From Morganella morganii H1r (lineage in GTDB: Bacteria; Pseudomonadota; Gammaproteobacteria; Enterobacterales; Enterobacteriaceae), in assembly GCF_000633515.1 (NCBI RefSeq), contig NZ_AYMP01000023.1:155182-219181 (forward strand): a DNA stretch of 64,000 bases. The letters run 5' to 3'. Shown one piece after another: positions 37,081 through 47,560 of the stretch (its first letter is position 1; every line of letters starts with the position of its first letter). The position numbers and the translations under genes are program-made. Below the pieces are notes generated by a model. That model was not told the origin of the DNA and made no database searches. It saw nothing but the letters and a program-made list of their open reading frames with translations.

Positions 37081-37097
37081 ATAATGACTGAAATAAA

Positions 37098-37817
37098 TTA
37101 CTTTTTATCGCCCAGTAAAACAGATTCCAGCGCGATAGTGATCATTTCATTAAAAGTCGTCTGACGTTCTTCTGCCGGTAAGTTTTCACCGGTACGGATG
37201 TGGTCAGAAACGGTGCAGATAGTCAGTGCTTTCGCACCGAATTCAGCAGCCACGCCATAAATACCGGCGGCTTCCATTTCCACGCCCAGAATGCCGTATT
37301 TTTCCATCACGTCAAACATTTGCGGATCCGGTGTATAGAATAAATCCGCAGAAAAGATATTACCGACCCGAGCCGGGATCCCGGCGTTTTCTGCCGCTTC
37401 AACCGCATTACGTACCAGCCCGAAGTCCGCGATAGCCGCGAAATCGTTATCTTTGAAACGCAGGCGGTTCACTTTGGAATCCGTGCTCGCACCCATGCCG
37501 ATAACCACATCACGCAGTTTGACATCAGGGCTGATAGCCCCGCAGGAACCGACGCGGATAATGGTTTTCACGTCAAACTCCGTAATCAGCTCTTTGGCGT
37601 AAATAGAGCAGGACGGGATCCCCATACCGTGGCCCATCACAGAGATACGGCGGCCTTTATAGGTTCCGGTAAAACCCAGCATGCCACGCACATTGTTGAC
37701 TTGTTTAATGTCTTCCAGAAAATTTTCTGCAATGTATTTCGCACGCAGCGGGTCGCCGGGCATCAGAACAACATCAGCAAAATCACCGCGTTCGGCATTA
37801 ATGTGAGGGGTAGCCAT
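37098..37817 (-). CDS. deoD: Purine nucleoside phosphorylase
   Basis: DeoD splits purine nucleosides and deoxynucleosides with phosphate to the base and (deoxy)ribose 1-phosphate. The 239 residues match the hexameric enterobacterial enzyme: [25 protein letters not shown] at the start with phosphate-binding residues, GSCGAI for the phosphate loop, and [10 protein letters not shown] with the ribose-binding residues, then the base-binding [11 protein letters not shown] with Asp. Last gene of deoCABD, 69 bases after deoB, as in E. coli. Confidence 0.98.
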   Translation of the reverse strand: MATPHINAERGDFADVVLMPGDPLRAKYIAENFLEDIKQVNNVRGMLGFTGTYKGRRISVMGHGMGIPSCSIYAKELITEFDVKTIIRVGSCGAISPDVKLRDVVIGMGASTDSKVNRLRFKDNDFAAIADFGLVRNAVEAAENAGIPARVGNIFSADLFYTPDPQMFDVMEKYGILGVEMEAAGIYGVAAEFGAKALTICTVSDHIRTGENLPAEERQTTFNEMITIALESVLLGDKK

Positions 37818-37885
37818 AAAAAAATCCTTTCAGTCAATCCAAAGGGAAAGGGCAGACTGAAAGCCTGCCCGAAAAAAGAGACACA

Positions 37886-39109
37886 TTACAGCATGTTTTT
37901 GCCGTAATCCATCGGGGATAAATTAAAATAGGATGCAACAGTCTGCCCGATATCCGCGAAGGTTTCACGGTAGCCCAGTGAGCCCGGTTTGACTTTCGGC
38001 CCGTACACCAGCACAGGGATATGTTCGCGGGTATGATCGGTACCCGGCCAGGTCGGGTCACAGCCGTGGTCAGCAGTCAGGATCAGAATATCGTCCTCTT
38101 TCACCAGTTTCAGCATCTCCGGCAGACGGCGGTCAAACAGTTCCAGTGCAGCAGCGTAGCCCGCCACATCACGGCGGTGGCCGTAGGAGGAGTCGAAATC
38201 AACAAAGTTGGTAAACACGATGGTATTATCACCGGCCAGTTTCATCTCTTCCAGTGATGCATCAAACAGCGCATCAATGCCGGTCGCTTTCACTTTTTTG
38301 GTGATACCGACATGAGCATAGATATCCGCGATTTTACCGATGGAGACCACTTCGCCCTGCTTCTCTTCCACCAGCTTCTGCAGCATGGTCGCTGACGGCG
38401 GCTCTACCGCGTAGTCGTGACGGTTACCGGTACGTTCAAATGAACCGGCTTTTTCGCCGGTAAACGGACGGGCAATCACACGGCCGATGTTGTAACCGCC
38501 TTTGGTCAGTTCTTCACGGGCGATTTCACACAGCTCATACAGTTTTTCCAGGCCGTACGTTTCTTCGTGGCAGGCAATCTGGAAAACGGAGTCCGCAGAG
38601 GTATAGAAAATCGGTTTGCCGGTTTTCATATGCTCTTCGCCGAGCTGATCCAGAATCACAGTACCGGATGAGTGGCAGTTACCGAGGTATCCCGGCAGAT
38701 TGGCGCGTTTAACAAGGATATCCAGTAATTCCTGCGGGAAACTGTTTTCATGATCGCTGAAATAGCCCCAGTCAAACAGAACCGGAACACCGGCAATTTC
38801 CCAGTGGCCGGACGGGGTATCTTTACCGGAGGATAACTCCCCGGCATAGCCGTATGCGCCGATAATCTCCGCATTCTTATCCAGACCTTCCGGGAAGTGT
38901 CCGGTGGATTCCTCAGCGGCTTTACCCAGCCCCAGACGGGACAGATTCGGCAGATGCAGCGGCCCTTTACGGCCTTTGTCTGCTTCACCGCAGGCACAGG
39001 CCTGTGCGATATGACCTAACGTGTCAGCACCGGTGTCGCCGAAATCAGCGGCATCATGTGCAGCACCGATACCGAATGAATCCAGCACCATAATAAATGT
39101 ACGTTTCAT
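37886..39109 (-). CDS. deoB: Phosphopentomutase
   Basis: DeoB converts (deoxy)ribose 1-phosphate to the 5-phosphate, which enters the deoxyribose aldolase step. The 407 residues belong to the alkaline-phosphatase superfamily: the metal-binding [23 protein letters not shown] at the N-terminus, the phosphorylated Thr in [10 protein letters not shown] (about 97) and [19 protein letters not shown] near the C-terminus with the other manganese ligands. It lies between deoA and deoD in the conserved operon. Confidence 0.98.
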   Translation of the reverse strand: MKRTFIMVLDSFGIGAAHDAADFGDTGADTLGHIAQACACGEADKGRKGPLHLPNLSRLGLGKAAEESTGHFPEGLDKNAEIIGAYGYAGELSSGKDTPSGHWEIAGVPVLFDWGYFSDHENSFPQELLDILVKRANLPGYLGNCHSSGTVILDQLGEEHMKTGKPIFYTSADSVFQIACHEETYGLEKLYELCEIAREELTKGGYNIGRVIARPFTGEKAGSFERTGNRHDYAVEPPSATMLQKLVEEKQGEVVSIGKIADIYAHVGITKKVKATGIDALFDASLEEMKLAGDNTIVFTNFVDFDSSYGHRRDVAGYAAALELFDRRLPEMLKLVKEDDILILTADHGCDPTWPGTDHTREHIPVLVYGPKVKPGSLGYRETFADIGQTVASYFNLSPMDYGKNML

Positions 39110-39171
39110 ACTTCTCTCCTGTGTCAGATCACGTCAGGATGCAGGGCTCCGCGTGAATAACAAAATTGTTC

Positions 39172-40494
39172 TTATTCGCTGATCCGGCGGTAAATCAGCG
39201 GGGTATCTGTAACCGGGTTCTCACTGAGTGTGACCGCCTGACGCACTGCCTGAGCCGCTTCATTCCACGCATCTTCATTGTTGGCATGGATCATCGCCAG
39301 CGGCATCTGTCCGTCAGCCATACTGTTGATCGGGGCGATATCACTTAATCCGACACTGTAGTCGATCGGATCGCTGGCCTTACGGCGTCCGCCGCCCAGC
39401 GAGACAACCGCCATCCCCAGTGCGCGGGTATCCATCGCGGCCACAATCCCTTCTGTCTCAGCATAGACCGGTTTACTGAGCACTGCCGATGGCAAATAGT
39501 GCGGATAACGTTCGATAAAATCAGCCGGTCCGCGCTGTGCGGCGACCATCCGGCCGAAGATTTCCGCCGCTTTACCATTATCCAGCACGCGCTGTAATTT
39601 TGCTTCCGCCTCTGTGCGGTCAGCCGCCAGTCCGCCGGAAACCAGCATCTCTTTGCACAGCGCCATAGTGACTTCATACAGGCGCGGATTGCGGTATTCA
39701 CCGGTCAGGAAACGCACCGCTTCACGTACTTCCACCGCATTACCGGCACTGGATGCCAGCACCTGATTCATATCAGTCAGCAGTGCCGTTGTCCGGCAGC
39801 CCGCGCCGTTGGCAACCTGCACGATCGCCTGCGCCAGTTGCTCCGATAATTCATAAGTCGGCATAAATGCCCCGGAACCGACTTTCACATCCATTACCAG
39901 CGCATCCAGTCCTTCAGCCAGTTTTTTGCCGAGGATAGAGGCGGTGATCAGCGGAATGGAATCCACGGTTGCCGTAATGTCGCGGGTCGCGTAGAAACGT
40001 TTGTCCGCCGGTGCCAGTGAGTTGGTCTGGCCGATAATCGCCACACCGGTCTCTTTAATAATACGGCGGAAGGTTTCATCATCCGGGAAAATATCAAAGC
40101 CCGGAATCGCTTCCAGTTTGTCGAGCGTGCCGCCGGTATGTCCCAGCCCGCGGCCGGAGATCATCGGGATATAGCCGCCACAGGCAGCCACCATCGGGCC
40201 GAGCATCAGGGAGGTCACATCCCCCACGCCGCCGGTGGAGTGTTTATCCACAACCGGGCCCGGTAAATCAAGGTTTTTCCAGTCCAGCACCGAGCCGGAA
40301 TCGCGCATCGCCAGTGTCAGCGAGACACGCTCCTGCGGGTTCATATCATGGAAATATATCGTCATCGCCAGCGCGGCAATTTGTCCCTCAGAGACTGAGT
40401 TATCACGCACACCGTTAATAAAGAAACGAATTTCCTCATCAGAGAGCGGGTGTCCGTCCCGTTTTTTGCGAATGATTTCCTGAGCCAGAAACAC
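39172..40494 (-). CDS. deoA: Thymidine phosphorylase
   Basis: DeoA splits thymidine and deoxyuridine with phosphate to the base and deoxyribose 1-phosphate. The start is the GTG at 40494, giving [15 protein letters not shown] and the usual 440 residues with AAGGAG 7 bases upstream; an in-frame extension of 24 residues is not conserved. It has the glycine-rich phosphate site [11 protein letters not shown], the glycosyltransferase-family signature [16 protein letters not shown] and the family end VYRRISE-like ending. Second gene of deoCABD, 92 bases after deoC. Confidence 0.97.
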   Translation of the reverse strand: MFLAQEIIRKKRDGHPLSDEEIRFFINGVRDNSVSEGQIAALAMTIYFHDMNPQERVSLTLAMRDSGSVLDWKNLDLPGPVVDKHSTGGVGDVTSLMLGPMVAACGGYIPMISGRGLGHTGGTLDKLEAIPGFDIFPDDETFRRIIKETGVAIIGQTNSLAPADKRFYATRDITATVDSIPLITASILGKKLAEGLDALVMDVKVGSGAFMPTYELSEQLAQAIVQVANGAGCRTTALLTDMNQVLASSAGNAVEVREAVRFLTGEYRNPRLYEVTMALCKEMLVSGGLAADRTEAEAKLQRVLDNGKAAEIFGRMVAAQRGPADFIERYPHYLPSAVLSKPVYAETEGIVAAMDTRALGMAVVSLGGGRRKASDPIDYSVGLSDIAPINSMADGQMPLAMIHANNEDAWNEAAQAVRQAVTLSENPVTDTPLIYRRISE

Positions 40495-40586
40495 GGTGAT
40501 CTCCTTAAAATACCGGATCCGTCCCGGCACCGGAGGTGCGGGGTTAATCAGAACACCGGGCGGCAAAAACAGCCCGGAAAGCGTGA

Positions 40587-41366
40587 TTAATACTTGCTGT
40601 CAGATTTGGCGTCTGCGTAGCCCAGTGCGTTAAGCAGGCTGGCTAACAGGCTGGATGCGCCAAAACGGAAGTGACGGGAGTCAGCCCAGCCTTCGCCCAT
40701 GATACGGTCAGCCATCGCCAGATACAGTGCGGCTTCTTCCGCAGTACGGACACCACCGGCCGGTTTGAAACCAACGGTTTTACCAACGCCCATATCACGG
40801 ATCACGGTCATCATGATTTCCGCGGTTTCCGGCGTGGCATTGACCGGCACTTTACCGGTGGAGGTTTTAATAAAATCAGCACCGGCTTTGATGGCGATTT
40901 CAGATGCCTGACGAATTAACGCCGGATCTTTCAGCTCACCGCTTTCGATGATCACTTTCAGCAGCACATTGTGTTTCGCACAGGCATCTTTGCAGGCTTT
41001 TACCATATCAAAACCCACCTGTGTATTACCGGCCATCAGCGCACGGTACGGGAACACCACATCCACATCATCTGCGCCGTAAGCAATCGCCGCATTGGTT
41101 TCAGCCAGTGCAATCTCAATATCATCATTACCGTACGGGAAGTTGGTGACTGTCGCGATACGCACGTCCGGCGTACCCTGCTCACGAAGAACTTTACGGG
41201 CCAGCGGGATAAAACGCGGGTAAATGCAGACAGCCGCAGTCTGGCCGGCCGGGCTTTTCGCCTGGTGACACAACGCAGTGACTTTCGCGTCAGTATCATC
41301 ATCATTCAGGGTGGTTAAATCCATTAAGGACAGCGCGCGCTGCGCTGCGGCGGTTAAATCGGTCAT
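40587..41366 (-). CDS. deoC: Deoxyribose-phosphate aldolase
   Basis: DeoC splits 2-deoxyribose 5-phosphate to glyceraldehyde 3-phosphate and acetaldehyde. The 259 residues match E. coli DeoC. The Schiff-base Lys is in [10 protein letters not shown], with the assisting Lys in [11 protein letters not shown] and the catalytic Asp in [12 protein letters not shown]. The ATG at 41366 is preceded by GGAGAG; the TTG four codons before is not used in relatives. First gene of deoCABD. Two CRP-like sites 52 bases apart lie upstream. Confidence 0.97.
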   Translation of the reverse strand: MTDLTAAAQRALSLMDLTTLNDDDTDAKVTALCHQAKSPAGQTAAVCIYPRFIPLARKVLREQGTPDVRIATVTNFPYGNDDIEIALAETNAAIAYGADDVDVVFPYRALMAGNTQVGFDMVKACKDACAKHNVLLKVIIESGELKDPALIRQASEIAIKAGADFIKTSTGKVPVNATPETAEIMMTVIRDMGVGKTVGFKPAGGVRTAEEAALYLAMADRIMGEGWADSRHFRFGASSLLASLLNALGYADAKSDSKY

Positions 41367-41598
41367 AAAACTCTCCAACGTATGCCTGCGCCGTTACCGG
41401 GCAGACGCAATATCTGAACGATGCAAAATGTGTTGGCGAGCGGGACTTGGTTCCGTGAAGACGTTGTTTCTCTTGAGATAAGAGTTAACGCTGAGATCCT
41501 TCTCACCGCGCTGTCATACAGGTGACCTGACAAACAGAATCACCGAATCCGTTACAGGGTATCCATGCCGTATTTGAGCATGTCCCGGCGCTATAATA

Positions 41599-41666
41599 CG
41601 TGCCTTTCATCACGTTTATATAACAGCATTTACATCAATACATATGATTATGTGATAAAAATCACG
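41599..41666 (-). promoter_or_regulatory. Tandem CRP sites of the deo operon promoter
   Basis: TGTGATAAAAATCACG at 41651-41666 is a strong CRP site (nine of ten conserved bases), and CGTGCCTTTCATCACG at 41599-41614 is a weaker one with GTG and CAC cores. Their centres are 52 bases apart, the same as the two CRP sites of E. coli deoP2, where CytR binds between them. I see no DeoR operator. The predicted start of transcription is near 41565. Confidence 0.7.
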
Positions 41667-41775
41667 TTAATAGCCCGATATGCGCAAAATGACAGCATAT
41701 ATTCACGGCATAGTATAACGCAGGAAAGGGATAAACAGGGAGAGACAGAAAGACAAGTACACTGAATCAGTAAAA

Positions 41776-41804
41776 TGCACAGGTGAACCGGGTTCACCTG
41801 TGCA
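41776..41804 (-). terminator. Terminator after the nucleoside transporter gene
   Basis: TGCACAGGTGAACC (41776-41789) and GGTTCACCTGTGCA (41791-41804) are perfect 14-base arms about one base, 10 bases after the stop of the transporter gene. On the minus strand TTTT follows, so it ends that transcript before the deo regulatory region. Confidence 0.85.
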
Positions 41805-41813
41805 GAAAGCGCT

Positions 41814-43097
41814 TTACAGTGCCAGGAAGAAACCGGCGATAGTTGCACTCATCAGGTTGGAGAGAGTACCGGCCATCACCGCTTTCATGCCCAGACGTGC
41901 CACGTCTTTACGGCGGTTAGGTGCCATACCGCCCAGGCCACCCAGCAGGATAGCAACGGAGGACAGGTTAGCAAAACCGCACAGGGCAAAGGAGATAATC
42001 GCTTTGGTGTGATCAGACAGCGGCTGTAAACCGGCAGCAATCACCTGCGTATCCGGCTTCAGGTATTCACCGAAATTCATATAGGCGACAAACTCATTCA
42101 CCACAATTTTCTGGCCGATAAAGGAACCGGCCGTCATTGCTTCACTCCACGGAACACCGATCAGGAAGGCGATTGGTGAGAAGATCCAGCCGAGGAGCAG
42201 TTCCAGTGACAGCTGCGGATAATCAAACCAGCCACCGACACCACTTAAGATCCCGTTGATTAAGGCGATCAGCGCGATAAACGCCAGCAGCATTGCACCC
42301 ACGTTCAGTGCCAGCTGCATACCGGAAGACGCACCGCTTGCCGCCGCATCAATGATGTTGGCAGGGCGTTCTTCTTCTGCCATACCGGCCATGGCTTCAC
42401 GGCGATCATCGAAATGCTCGGTTTCCGGTACCATCAGTTTCGCAAACAGCAGGCCGCCCGGCGCCGCCATAAAGGATGCCGCAATCAGGTACTCCAGCGG
42501 TACCCCCATCTGCGCATACCCGGCGAGAACAGAACCGGCCACGGATGCCAGACCACCACACATCACCGCAAACAGTTCTGAGTTGGTCATTCCTGAAATA
42601 TACGGGCGCACCACCAGCGGGGCTTCAGTTTGTCCCACAAAGATGTTGGCTGTCGCAGACAGGGATTCGGTACGGGAGGTACCCAGCAGCTTCTGTAAGC
42701 CGCCGCCGAGAATTTTAATCACAAGCTGCATAATGCCGAGATAATACAGAACAGCAATCAGCGAGGAGAAGAAGACAATAACCGGCAGAACGCGCAGGGC
42801 AAAGACAAAACCATTGTTCTTACCAAATGCATGCTCCATTTTTTCATTTGATACCAAAGCACCAAAAATGAAGTCCATCCCTTTCTGACCGTAATCAATC
42901 ACGTTAGCGACACCGTTTGAAACGGAGATTAATGCATCACGGCCCGGATCCCAGTAAAGTACCAATGCCCCGATCAGCACCTGAATAATAAAGGCACCGG
43001 TGACAGTCCGCAGTTTGATTGCCCGGCGATCACTTGAAAACAGCACTGCGATAAAGATCAGCACTGCCATCCCGACCAGACTCATAAGGAGTTGCAT
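41814..43097 (-). CDS. nupX: Concentrative nucleoside transporter (CNT family, NupX/vcCNT type)
   Basis: A 427-residue inner-membrane importer of nucleosides driven by sodium or protons. It resembles the Vibrio cholerae CNT more than E. coli NupC. The CNT motifs are [13 protein letters not shown] (about 148-160), with Gln-Thr-Glu for nucleoside binding, [19 protein letters not shown] segment and NEFVAYMNF (about 330). It has about ten hydrophobic segments. The ATG at 43097 is preferred because AGGG lies 8 bases upstream; the GTG at 43115 lacks a site. Its place beside deoCABD fits nucleoside catabolism. Confidence 0.9.
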   Translation of the reverse strand: MQLLMSLVGMAVLIFIAVLFSSDRRAIKLRTVTGAFIIQVLIGALVLYWDPGRDALISVSNGVANVIDYGQKGMDFIFGALVSNEKMEHAFGKNNGFVFALRVLPVIVFFSSLIAVLYYLGIMQLVIKILGGGLQKLLGTSRTESLSATANIFVGQTEAPLVVRPYISGMTNSELFAVMCGGLASVAGSVLAGYAQMGVPLEYLIAASFMAAPGGLLFAKLMVPETEHFDDRREAMAGMAEEERPANIIDAAASGASSGMQLALNVGAMLLAFIALIALINGILSGVGGWFDYPQLSLELLLGWIFSPIAFLIGVPWSEAMTAGSFIGQKIVVNEFVAYMNFGEYLKPDTQVIAAGLQPLSDHTKAIISFALCGFANLSSVAILLGGLGGMAPNRRKDVARLGMKAVMAGTLSNLMSATIAGFFLAL

Positions 43098-43456
43098 GGA
43101 AGTATCCCTGTTCACGATAATGTAGAGTAATAGTCCTGTTCCGCATGCAGCTCAGAGCAGGACCCTGTGGCGCTGATTATACCCGGTCAGTCCGGTCAAC
43201 AATCAACTTGCGTCACAAATAACGACTGAAAAAAGTAACAAAAAATACAAAAACATGATGATAATCACATTATTCAACTGTTTTACCCTGAAAAATTCGC
43301 TGACAGACCGGGAATTGGCGGGTATTTAACCAGATGACGAACATGAAATAACATCCGCTTACAATTGTAAGTGATTTCAGGTGATTTGGCACACAGAATG
43401 CAGGCCGCACAGGACAAAATCTCGGAAAAATCGATTCAGGAATCTTAATCAGATGA
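43098..43456. other. Gene-free promoter region of the nucleoside transporter
   Basis: About 360 bases with no gene I trust. Around 43208-43218 there is a TGTGA half-site on the minus strand (TTTGTGACGCAAG) and around 43254-43268 a second CRP-like stretch (CATGATGATAATCACA), each matching only one half well. Catabolite control is plausible but not shown. Confidence 0.4.
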
Positions 43457-44239
43457 TTACAGGGAAAAAAGTGTACAGCTGTTGCGATAAATCTGAACAG
43501 CAATCTCCTCCGGAGACTCACTGCGCAGTGAACAAAGCACCTCAAAAGTGCGGACAATCTGCTCCGGCCGGTTCGGCTCACCCTGAAAACCGCTGAGCGG
43601 CATATCCGGGGCATCCGTTTCCAGCAGTAACGCAGAGAGCGGAAGTTGCGCGATTGCCCGCCGGGTCTTCTGCGCCCGGTCGTAAGTAATCGTCCCGCCG
43701 ACCCCGATGTAATAACCCAGCTTCACAAAGGCATCCGCCTGGGCAAAACTGCCCGAAAAACCGTGAACCACTCCACGGCAGGGCACCGGATGACGGCGCA
43801 GAACCGCAGCAAGCGTGTCATGGGTTTTGCGGGAATGCAGAATAACCGGTTTATCTGTCCGCGCGGCCAGTTTCAGCTGAGCAATAAAAAAATCCAGCTG
43901 CTTATCCCACTGCGGCTCCGCCATATAGCGATCCAGCCCGATCTCTCCTACCCCCACACACTCTGCCCCGCTTCCGGTGATAAGGGACTCAAGCTGTTCC
44001 AGATGTTCAGGGGTGTGTTCTGCAATATAAAGCGGATGCAGACCAAACGCTGCGTGCAGGCGGGGAAAGGTATCGCCGGATGACCGGCACAGCCCGGCCA
44101 CCGTGCTGAGATTCCAATGACTGACCGCCGGGATAATAATATCAGTCAGCCCGGCCTGTGCCGCTGCGGCTTTGTGGCGGGTAAGATCATCCGTAAAAAA
44201 CGGAAAATCAAAATGGCAGTGGGTATCAATAAATGGCAT
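43457..44239 (-). CDS. yjjV: TatD family metal-dependent hydrolase YjjV
   Basis: A 260-residue TatD-type hydrolase, a TIM-barrel enzyme with two metals and probable 3'-5' deoxyribonuclease activity. Family signatures are DTHCHFDFP at the N-terminus (metal His), GEIGLDRYM (about 100, metal Glu), HSRKTHDT (His) and ETDAPDMPL with metal Asp near residue 205. It starts 4 bases after yjjU ends, the same pair as in E. coli, and should be cotranscribed with it. Confidence 0.93.
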   Translation of the reverse strand: MPFIDTHCHFDFPFFTDDLTRHKAAAAQAGLTDIIIPAVSHWNLSTVAGLCRSSGDTFPRLHAAFGLHPLYIAEHTPEHLEQLESLITGSGAECVGVGEIGLDRYMAEPQWDKQLDFFIAQLKLAARTDKPVILHSRKTHDTLAAVLRRHPVPCRGVVHGFSGSFAQADAFVKLGYYIGVGGTITYDRAQKTRRAIAQLPLSALLLETDAPDMPLSGFQGEPNRPEQIVRTFEVLCSLRSESPEEIAVQIYRNSCTLFSL

Positions 44240-44243
44240 TTAT

Positions 44244-45308
44244 TCAGTCCGCCGTCTTTTCCGGTGAGCGTTCCGGTGAATGCAATACAGCGGCGGTGCC
44301 GTCAGTGACGGGCAACTGAGAATCGCTGTCGTTGGATGCGGGCGGCACCCTCAGTACGGAACGTCGTACCGGCTGATATGATGCCCAGCGCTCACCGAGC
44401 GTTGCCAGAAAATAGCGCCCGCTGCGGCGGCCCAGCCGGTAATCCTGCATCAGGGTTTTAACCCGGCTGCCGAGCGCATTACTCGCCAGTGGTGCATTCG
44501 GATAAATTTCAGCAATTTCAACCCCGGGCGGCGGTGACTGAATAAACTTTTGTGTCCGGTAATAACTTTTGGCGTGCTGTTTCATCATGGCAACCATCCG
44601 TTTCAGATGGCTTTTTTCCAGCCAGCGTTCCATCCGTTTTATCCATTCCGGGGTGTAATAGAGCTGTGACGGCACTGTCCGGATCACCACAATCCGGGTG
44701 GCACCGCGCCGCCATGCCTCAATAACCGGTACGGCATCACTGATGCCGCCGTCATGATATGTGATACCGTCAATCTCCACCCCTTCACGGTAGAATCCCG
44801 GGATGGCGCTGGAGGCTTTGATATATTCCAGCCAGTCTTCCGCCTGCGGGCTGAAATACGCGGCATTCAGATTATCCGCCCGGCTGGCGCACATATAAAA
44901 TTCCTGCCCCTTCTCAAAGCGCCGCAGTGCATACGCAATATCCAGCGGACATTCTGCAGAGGTTGAAGAAATAAGCCAGTCGAGGTCGATAAGATTTCCG
45001 CCGCGGATAAAACGCAGCGGATTAAAGAATTGTTTGTCTGTGGTGTAACGGGTAATGACATGACGGGCGTAGCCGCGCTGACCGCACAGATAGGCCGACA
45101 GGTTCTGCGCTCCCGCAGAAGTGCCTATCAGTAAATCAAACGGGTTAAACCCGGCTTTGAGAAATTCATCCAGCACCCCGGCGGTAAAAATCCCGCGCTG
45201 ACCGCCACCTTCACAGACCAGTGCCAGTTTACCGGGTGCCTGAAGCGGATCAGGCAACCAGGCCAGCGGTGCGATTTTCCCGGGCGTTACCGGGATATAC
45301 GTTCCCAT
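44244..45308 (-). CDS. yjjU: Patatin-like phospholipase YjjU
   Basis: A 354-residue patatin-family hydrolase. The oxyanion hole is CEGGGQRGIF (about 33-42), the serine elbow is GTSAG (about 63-67) and the dyad aspartate is in HDGGISDAVP (about 185). No signal peptide is seen, so it should act on lipids from the cytoplasm side. It lies in the conserved osmY-yjjU-yjjV order. The C-terminal tail after about 300 is variable and rich in Ser and Arg. Confidence 0.92.
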   Translation of the reverse strand: MGTYIPVTPGKIAPLAWLPDPLQAPGKLALVCEGGGQRGIFTAGVLDEFLKAGFNPFDLLIGTSAGAQNLSAYLCGQRGYARHVITRYTTDKQFFNPLRFIRGGNLIDLDWLISSTSAECPLDIAYALRRFEKGQEFYMCASRADNLNAAYFSPQAEDWLEYIKASSAIPGFYREGVEIDGITYHDGGISDAVPVIEAWRRGATRIVVIRTVPSQLYYTPEWIKRMERWLEKSHLKRMVAMMKQHAKSYYRTQKFIQSPPPGVEIAEIYPNAPLASNALGSRVKTLMQDYRLGRRSGRYFLATLGERWASYQPVRRSVLRVPPASNDSDSQLPVTDGTAAVLHSPERSPEKTAD

Positions 45309-45340
45309 CCTGTCTTCCCCCGGCGCAGATTATCTGCCGG

Positions 45341-45745
45341 TTATTTATATTGCCCGATACTGACTTCCACCGCGCGGACGCCGGGGATGCCTTTGGCAAT
45401 ATCGATGATTTTTGTACGCTGAGCATCAGTGGTGACAAACCCGGAAAGATACACAGTACCGTTAATGGTTTTTACAGCGATATCATTGCTGTCAATATCA
45501 TTTGCACTTAACAACTGACCACGGATTTTCGCGGTAATGGTGCTATCATCCACCAGCAGTGAGGCATCTTTTACCGCGCCGTCAAATTTCTGCTCTGCCT
45601 GCTTACCAAGATCTTCCGCAGACTGAGAAGCACTGTCCCACGCCTGCCCTGCTTTCTGACTCAGAGATTCCTCCGCCATGGCGGATGCACTGAACAGTGT
45701 GCCGCTGACCAGCAGAACAGCCAGTGATTTCATGGTATTACGCAT
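45341..45745 (-). CDS. Periplasmic BON-domain protein (OsmY-like)
   Basis: A 134-residue exported protein. It begins with a signal peptide (MRNTMKSLAVLLVSGTLFSA, cleavage at AMA-EE), then a short helical region and one BON domain (about 60-134) with DSTITAKIRGQLLSAND and VKTINGTVYLSGFV. E. coli OsmY, at the same site, has two BON domains and about 200 residues, so this is a shorter relative. BON domains bind phospholipid; OsmY is osmotically and stationary-phase induced. The ATG at 45745 is chosen because AGGGG lies 6 bases upstream; three upstream in-frame Met would not give a signal peptide. Confidence 0.85.
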   Translation of the reverse strand: MRNTMKSLAVLLVSGTLFSASAMAEESLSQKAGQAWDSASQSAEDLGKQAEQKFDGAVKDASLLVDDSTITAKIRGQLLSANDIDSNDIAVKTINGTVYLSGFVTTDAQRTKIIDIAKGIPGVRAVEVSIGQYK

Positions 45746-45811
45746 TCTCATCCCCTTCTTTATTTTCATGATGAACATCATCTGTCCGTCAGTGTATCTT
45801 AACTCCGCCAT

Positions 45812-45837
45812 AAAAAAAACGCGCCCGGCGGCGCGTT
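45812..45837 (-). terminator. Terminator after prfC
   Basis: AACGCGCC (45818-45825) and GGCGCGTT (45830-45837) pair over CGGC, with a T run on the minus strand (A at 45812-45819), 9 bases after prfC. Confidence 0.92.
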
Positions 45838-45846
45838 ATTTTTCTG

Positions 45847-47436
45847 TCAGTGTTCGCGGGTTTTGTGGAAACTCACATCCGGATAACGTTCCGCAGTGAG
45901 ATTCAGGTTCACCATGGTCGGTGCGATATAAGAGAGGTTATCGCCGCCGTCGAGTGCCAGATGCAGTTCATTTTTACGTTTGAACTCTTCCAGTTTCTTC
46001 ACATCGTTACACTCCACCCAGCGGGCGGTAGAGACGTTAACAGCCTCATAAATCGCTTCGACGTTGTATTCGCTTTTCAGACGGGCAACCACCACATCAA
46101 ACTGAAGCACACCCACCGCCCCGACAATCAGGTCATTGTTAGCCAGCGGACGGAAAACCTGCACAGCCCCCTCTTCAGACAGCTGAACCAGCCCTTTGAG
46201 CAGCTGTTTCTGTTTCAGCGGATCACGCAGACGGATACGGCGGAACAGTTCCGGTGCAAAGTTAGGGATGCCGGTGAATTTCAGAATTTCACCCTGAGTG
46301 AAGGTATCACCAATCTGAATGGTACCGTGGTTATGCAGCCCGATAATATCGCCGGGATAGGCGCAATCCACATGCGCACGGTCACCGGCCATAAAGGTCA
46401 GCGCATCAGAAATCACCACATCTTTTTTGAGACGTACCTGATGCAGTTTCATGCCTTTTTCATACACACCGGAGACAATGCGCAGGAACGCCACGCGGTC
46501 ACGGTGTTTGGGATCCATATTCGCCTGAATTTTAAAGACAAAACCAGTGAATTTATCTTCTTTTGCTGTCACTTCGCGGACATCCGTCTGACGCGGCATC
46601 GGTGCCGGTGCCCAGGAAACCAGGCCATCCAGCATATGATCCACCCCGAAATTCCCCAGCGCGGTGCCGAAGAAAACCGGCGTCAGTTCACCGGCGAGGA
46701 ACAGTTCCTCATCAAATTCATGGGATGCACCCTGTACCAGCTCCAGCTCATCACGCAGCTGTGCTGCCAGTTCTTCACCGACAGCGGCATCCAGATCCGG
46801 GTTATTCAGCCCTTTTACAGTACGGACCTCCTGGATGGTGTGTCCCTTGCCGGTCTGATACAGATAGGTCTCATCACGGTATAAGTGATACACCCCTTTG
46901 AACAGCTTACCGCAGCCGATAGGCCAGGTAATCGGCGAACAGGCAATTTTCAGCTCGTTTTCCACTTCATCCAGTAACTCCATCGGGTCACGGATGTCGC
47001 GGTCAAGTTTGTTCATAAAGGTCAGAATCGGCGTGTCACGCAGACGGGTAACTTCCATCAGCTTACGGGTACGATCCTCCACCCCTTTTGCCGCATCGAT
47101 CACCATCAGGCAGCAGTCCACCGCCGTCAGGGTACGGTAGGTATCTTCGGAGAAGTCTTCGTGCCCGGGGGTATCCAGCAGATTCACCAGCGCATCGTGA
47201 TACGGGAATTGCATCACAGATGTGGTGATTGAGATCCCGCGCTGTTTTTCCATCTCCATCCAGTCAGATTTGGCGTGCTGGTTAGAGCCGCGCCCTTTGA
47301 CTGTCCCGGCTTTCTGGATAGCCTGTCCGAACAGCAGGACTTTTTCGGTAATGGTGGTTTTACCGGCATCGGGGTGCGAAATGATCGCAAAGGTGCGGCG
47401 CTTGGCCACTTCCTGTAAAAATGCATTATTTGACAT
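45847..47436 (-). CDS. prfC: Peptide chain release factor 3
   Basis: RF3 is the GTPase that removes RF1 or RF2 from the ribosome after peptide release. The 529 residues equal the E. coli length. G motifs: [26 protein letters not shown]; with [14 protein letters not shown] as switch I and the tandem elongation-factor-like domains behind. The ATG at 47436 gives the conserved [16 protein letters not shown]; an extension to 47496 reads Arg/Pro-rich non-conserved residues. It ends in a terminator and neighbours the osmY-like gene as in E. coli. Confidence 0.97.
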   Translation of the reverse strand: MSNNAFLQEVAKRRTFAIISHPDAGKTTITEKVLLFGQAIQKAGTVKGRGSNQHAKSDWMEMEKQRGISITTSVMQFPYHDALVNLLDTPGHEDFSEDTYRTLTAVDCCLMVIDAAKGVEDRTRKLMEVTRLRDTPILTFMNKLDRDIRDPMELLDEVENELKIACSPITWPIGCGKLFKGVYHLYRDETYLYQTGKGHTIQEVRTVKGLNNPDLDAAVGEELAAQLRDELELVQGASHEFDEELFLAGELTPVFFGTALGNFGVDHMLDGLVSWAPAPMPRQTDVREVTAKEDKFTGFVFKIQANMDPKHRDRVAFLRIVSGVYEKGMKLHQVRLKKDVVISDALTFMAGDRAHVDCAYPGDIIGLHNHGTIQIGDTFTQGEILKFTGIPNFAPELFRRIRLRDPLKQKQLLKGLVQLSEEGAVQVFRPLANNDLIVGAVGVLQFDVVVARLKSEYNVEAIYEAVNVSTARWVECNDVKKLEEFKRKNELHLALDGGDNLSYIAPTMVNLNLTAERYPDVSFHKTREH

Positions 47437-47560
47437 CTGAGCGTTCTTCTGGGGCTGTGAGGCAGAAACACCCGGTTTCCGCCTCTGATTTCTCATTAAT
47501 AGGGCTTATTTTCGCCCGGTTTGCCCCGTGAAACAACAAAAGCTTGAAAATCGGGCGCTG

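Noticed and set aside
36949..37164. TTG-started 71-codon frame with a good AAGGAG
   Set aside because: It ends antisense inside deoD, passes through a strong terminator and shows no protein-like conservation; kept only as a note on the structured region.
45850..46884. Open frame of 344 codons on the plus strand
   Set aside because: It lies wholly antisense to prfC, which is conserved along its length; the frame arises from the codon pattern of the real gene.
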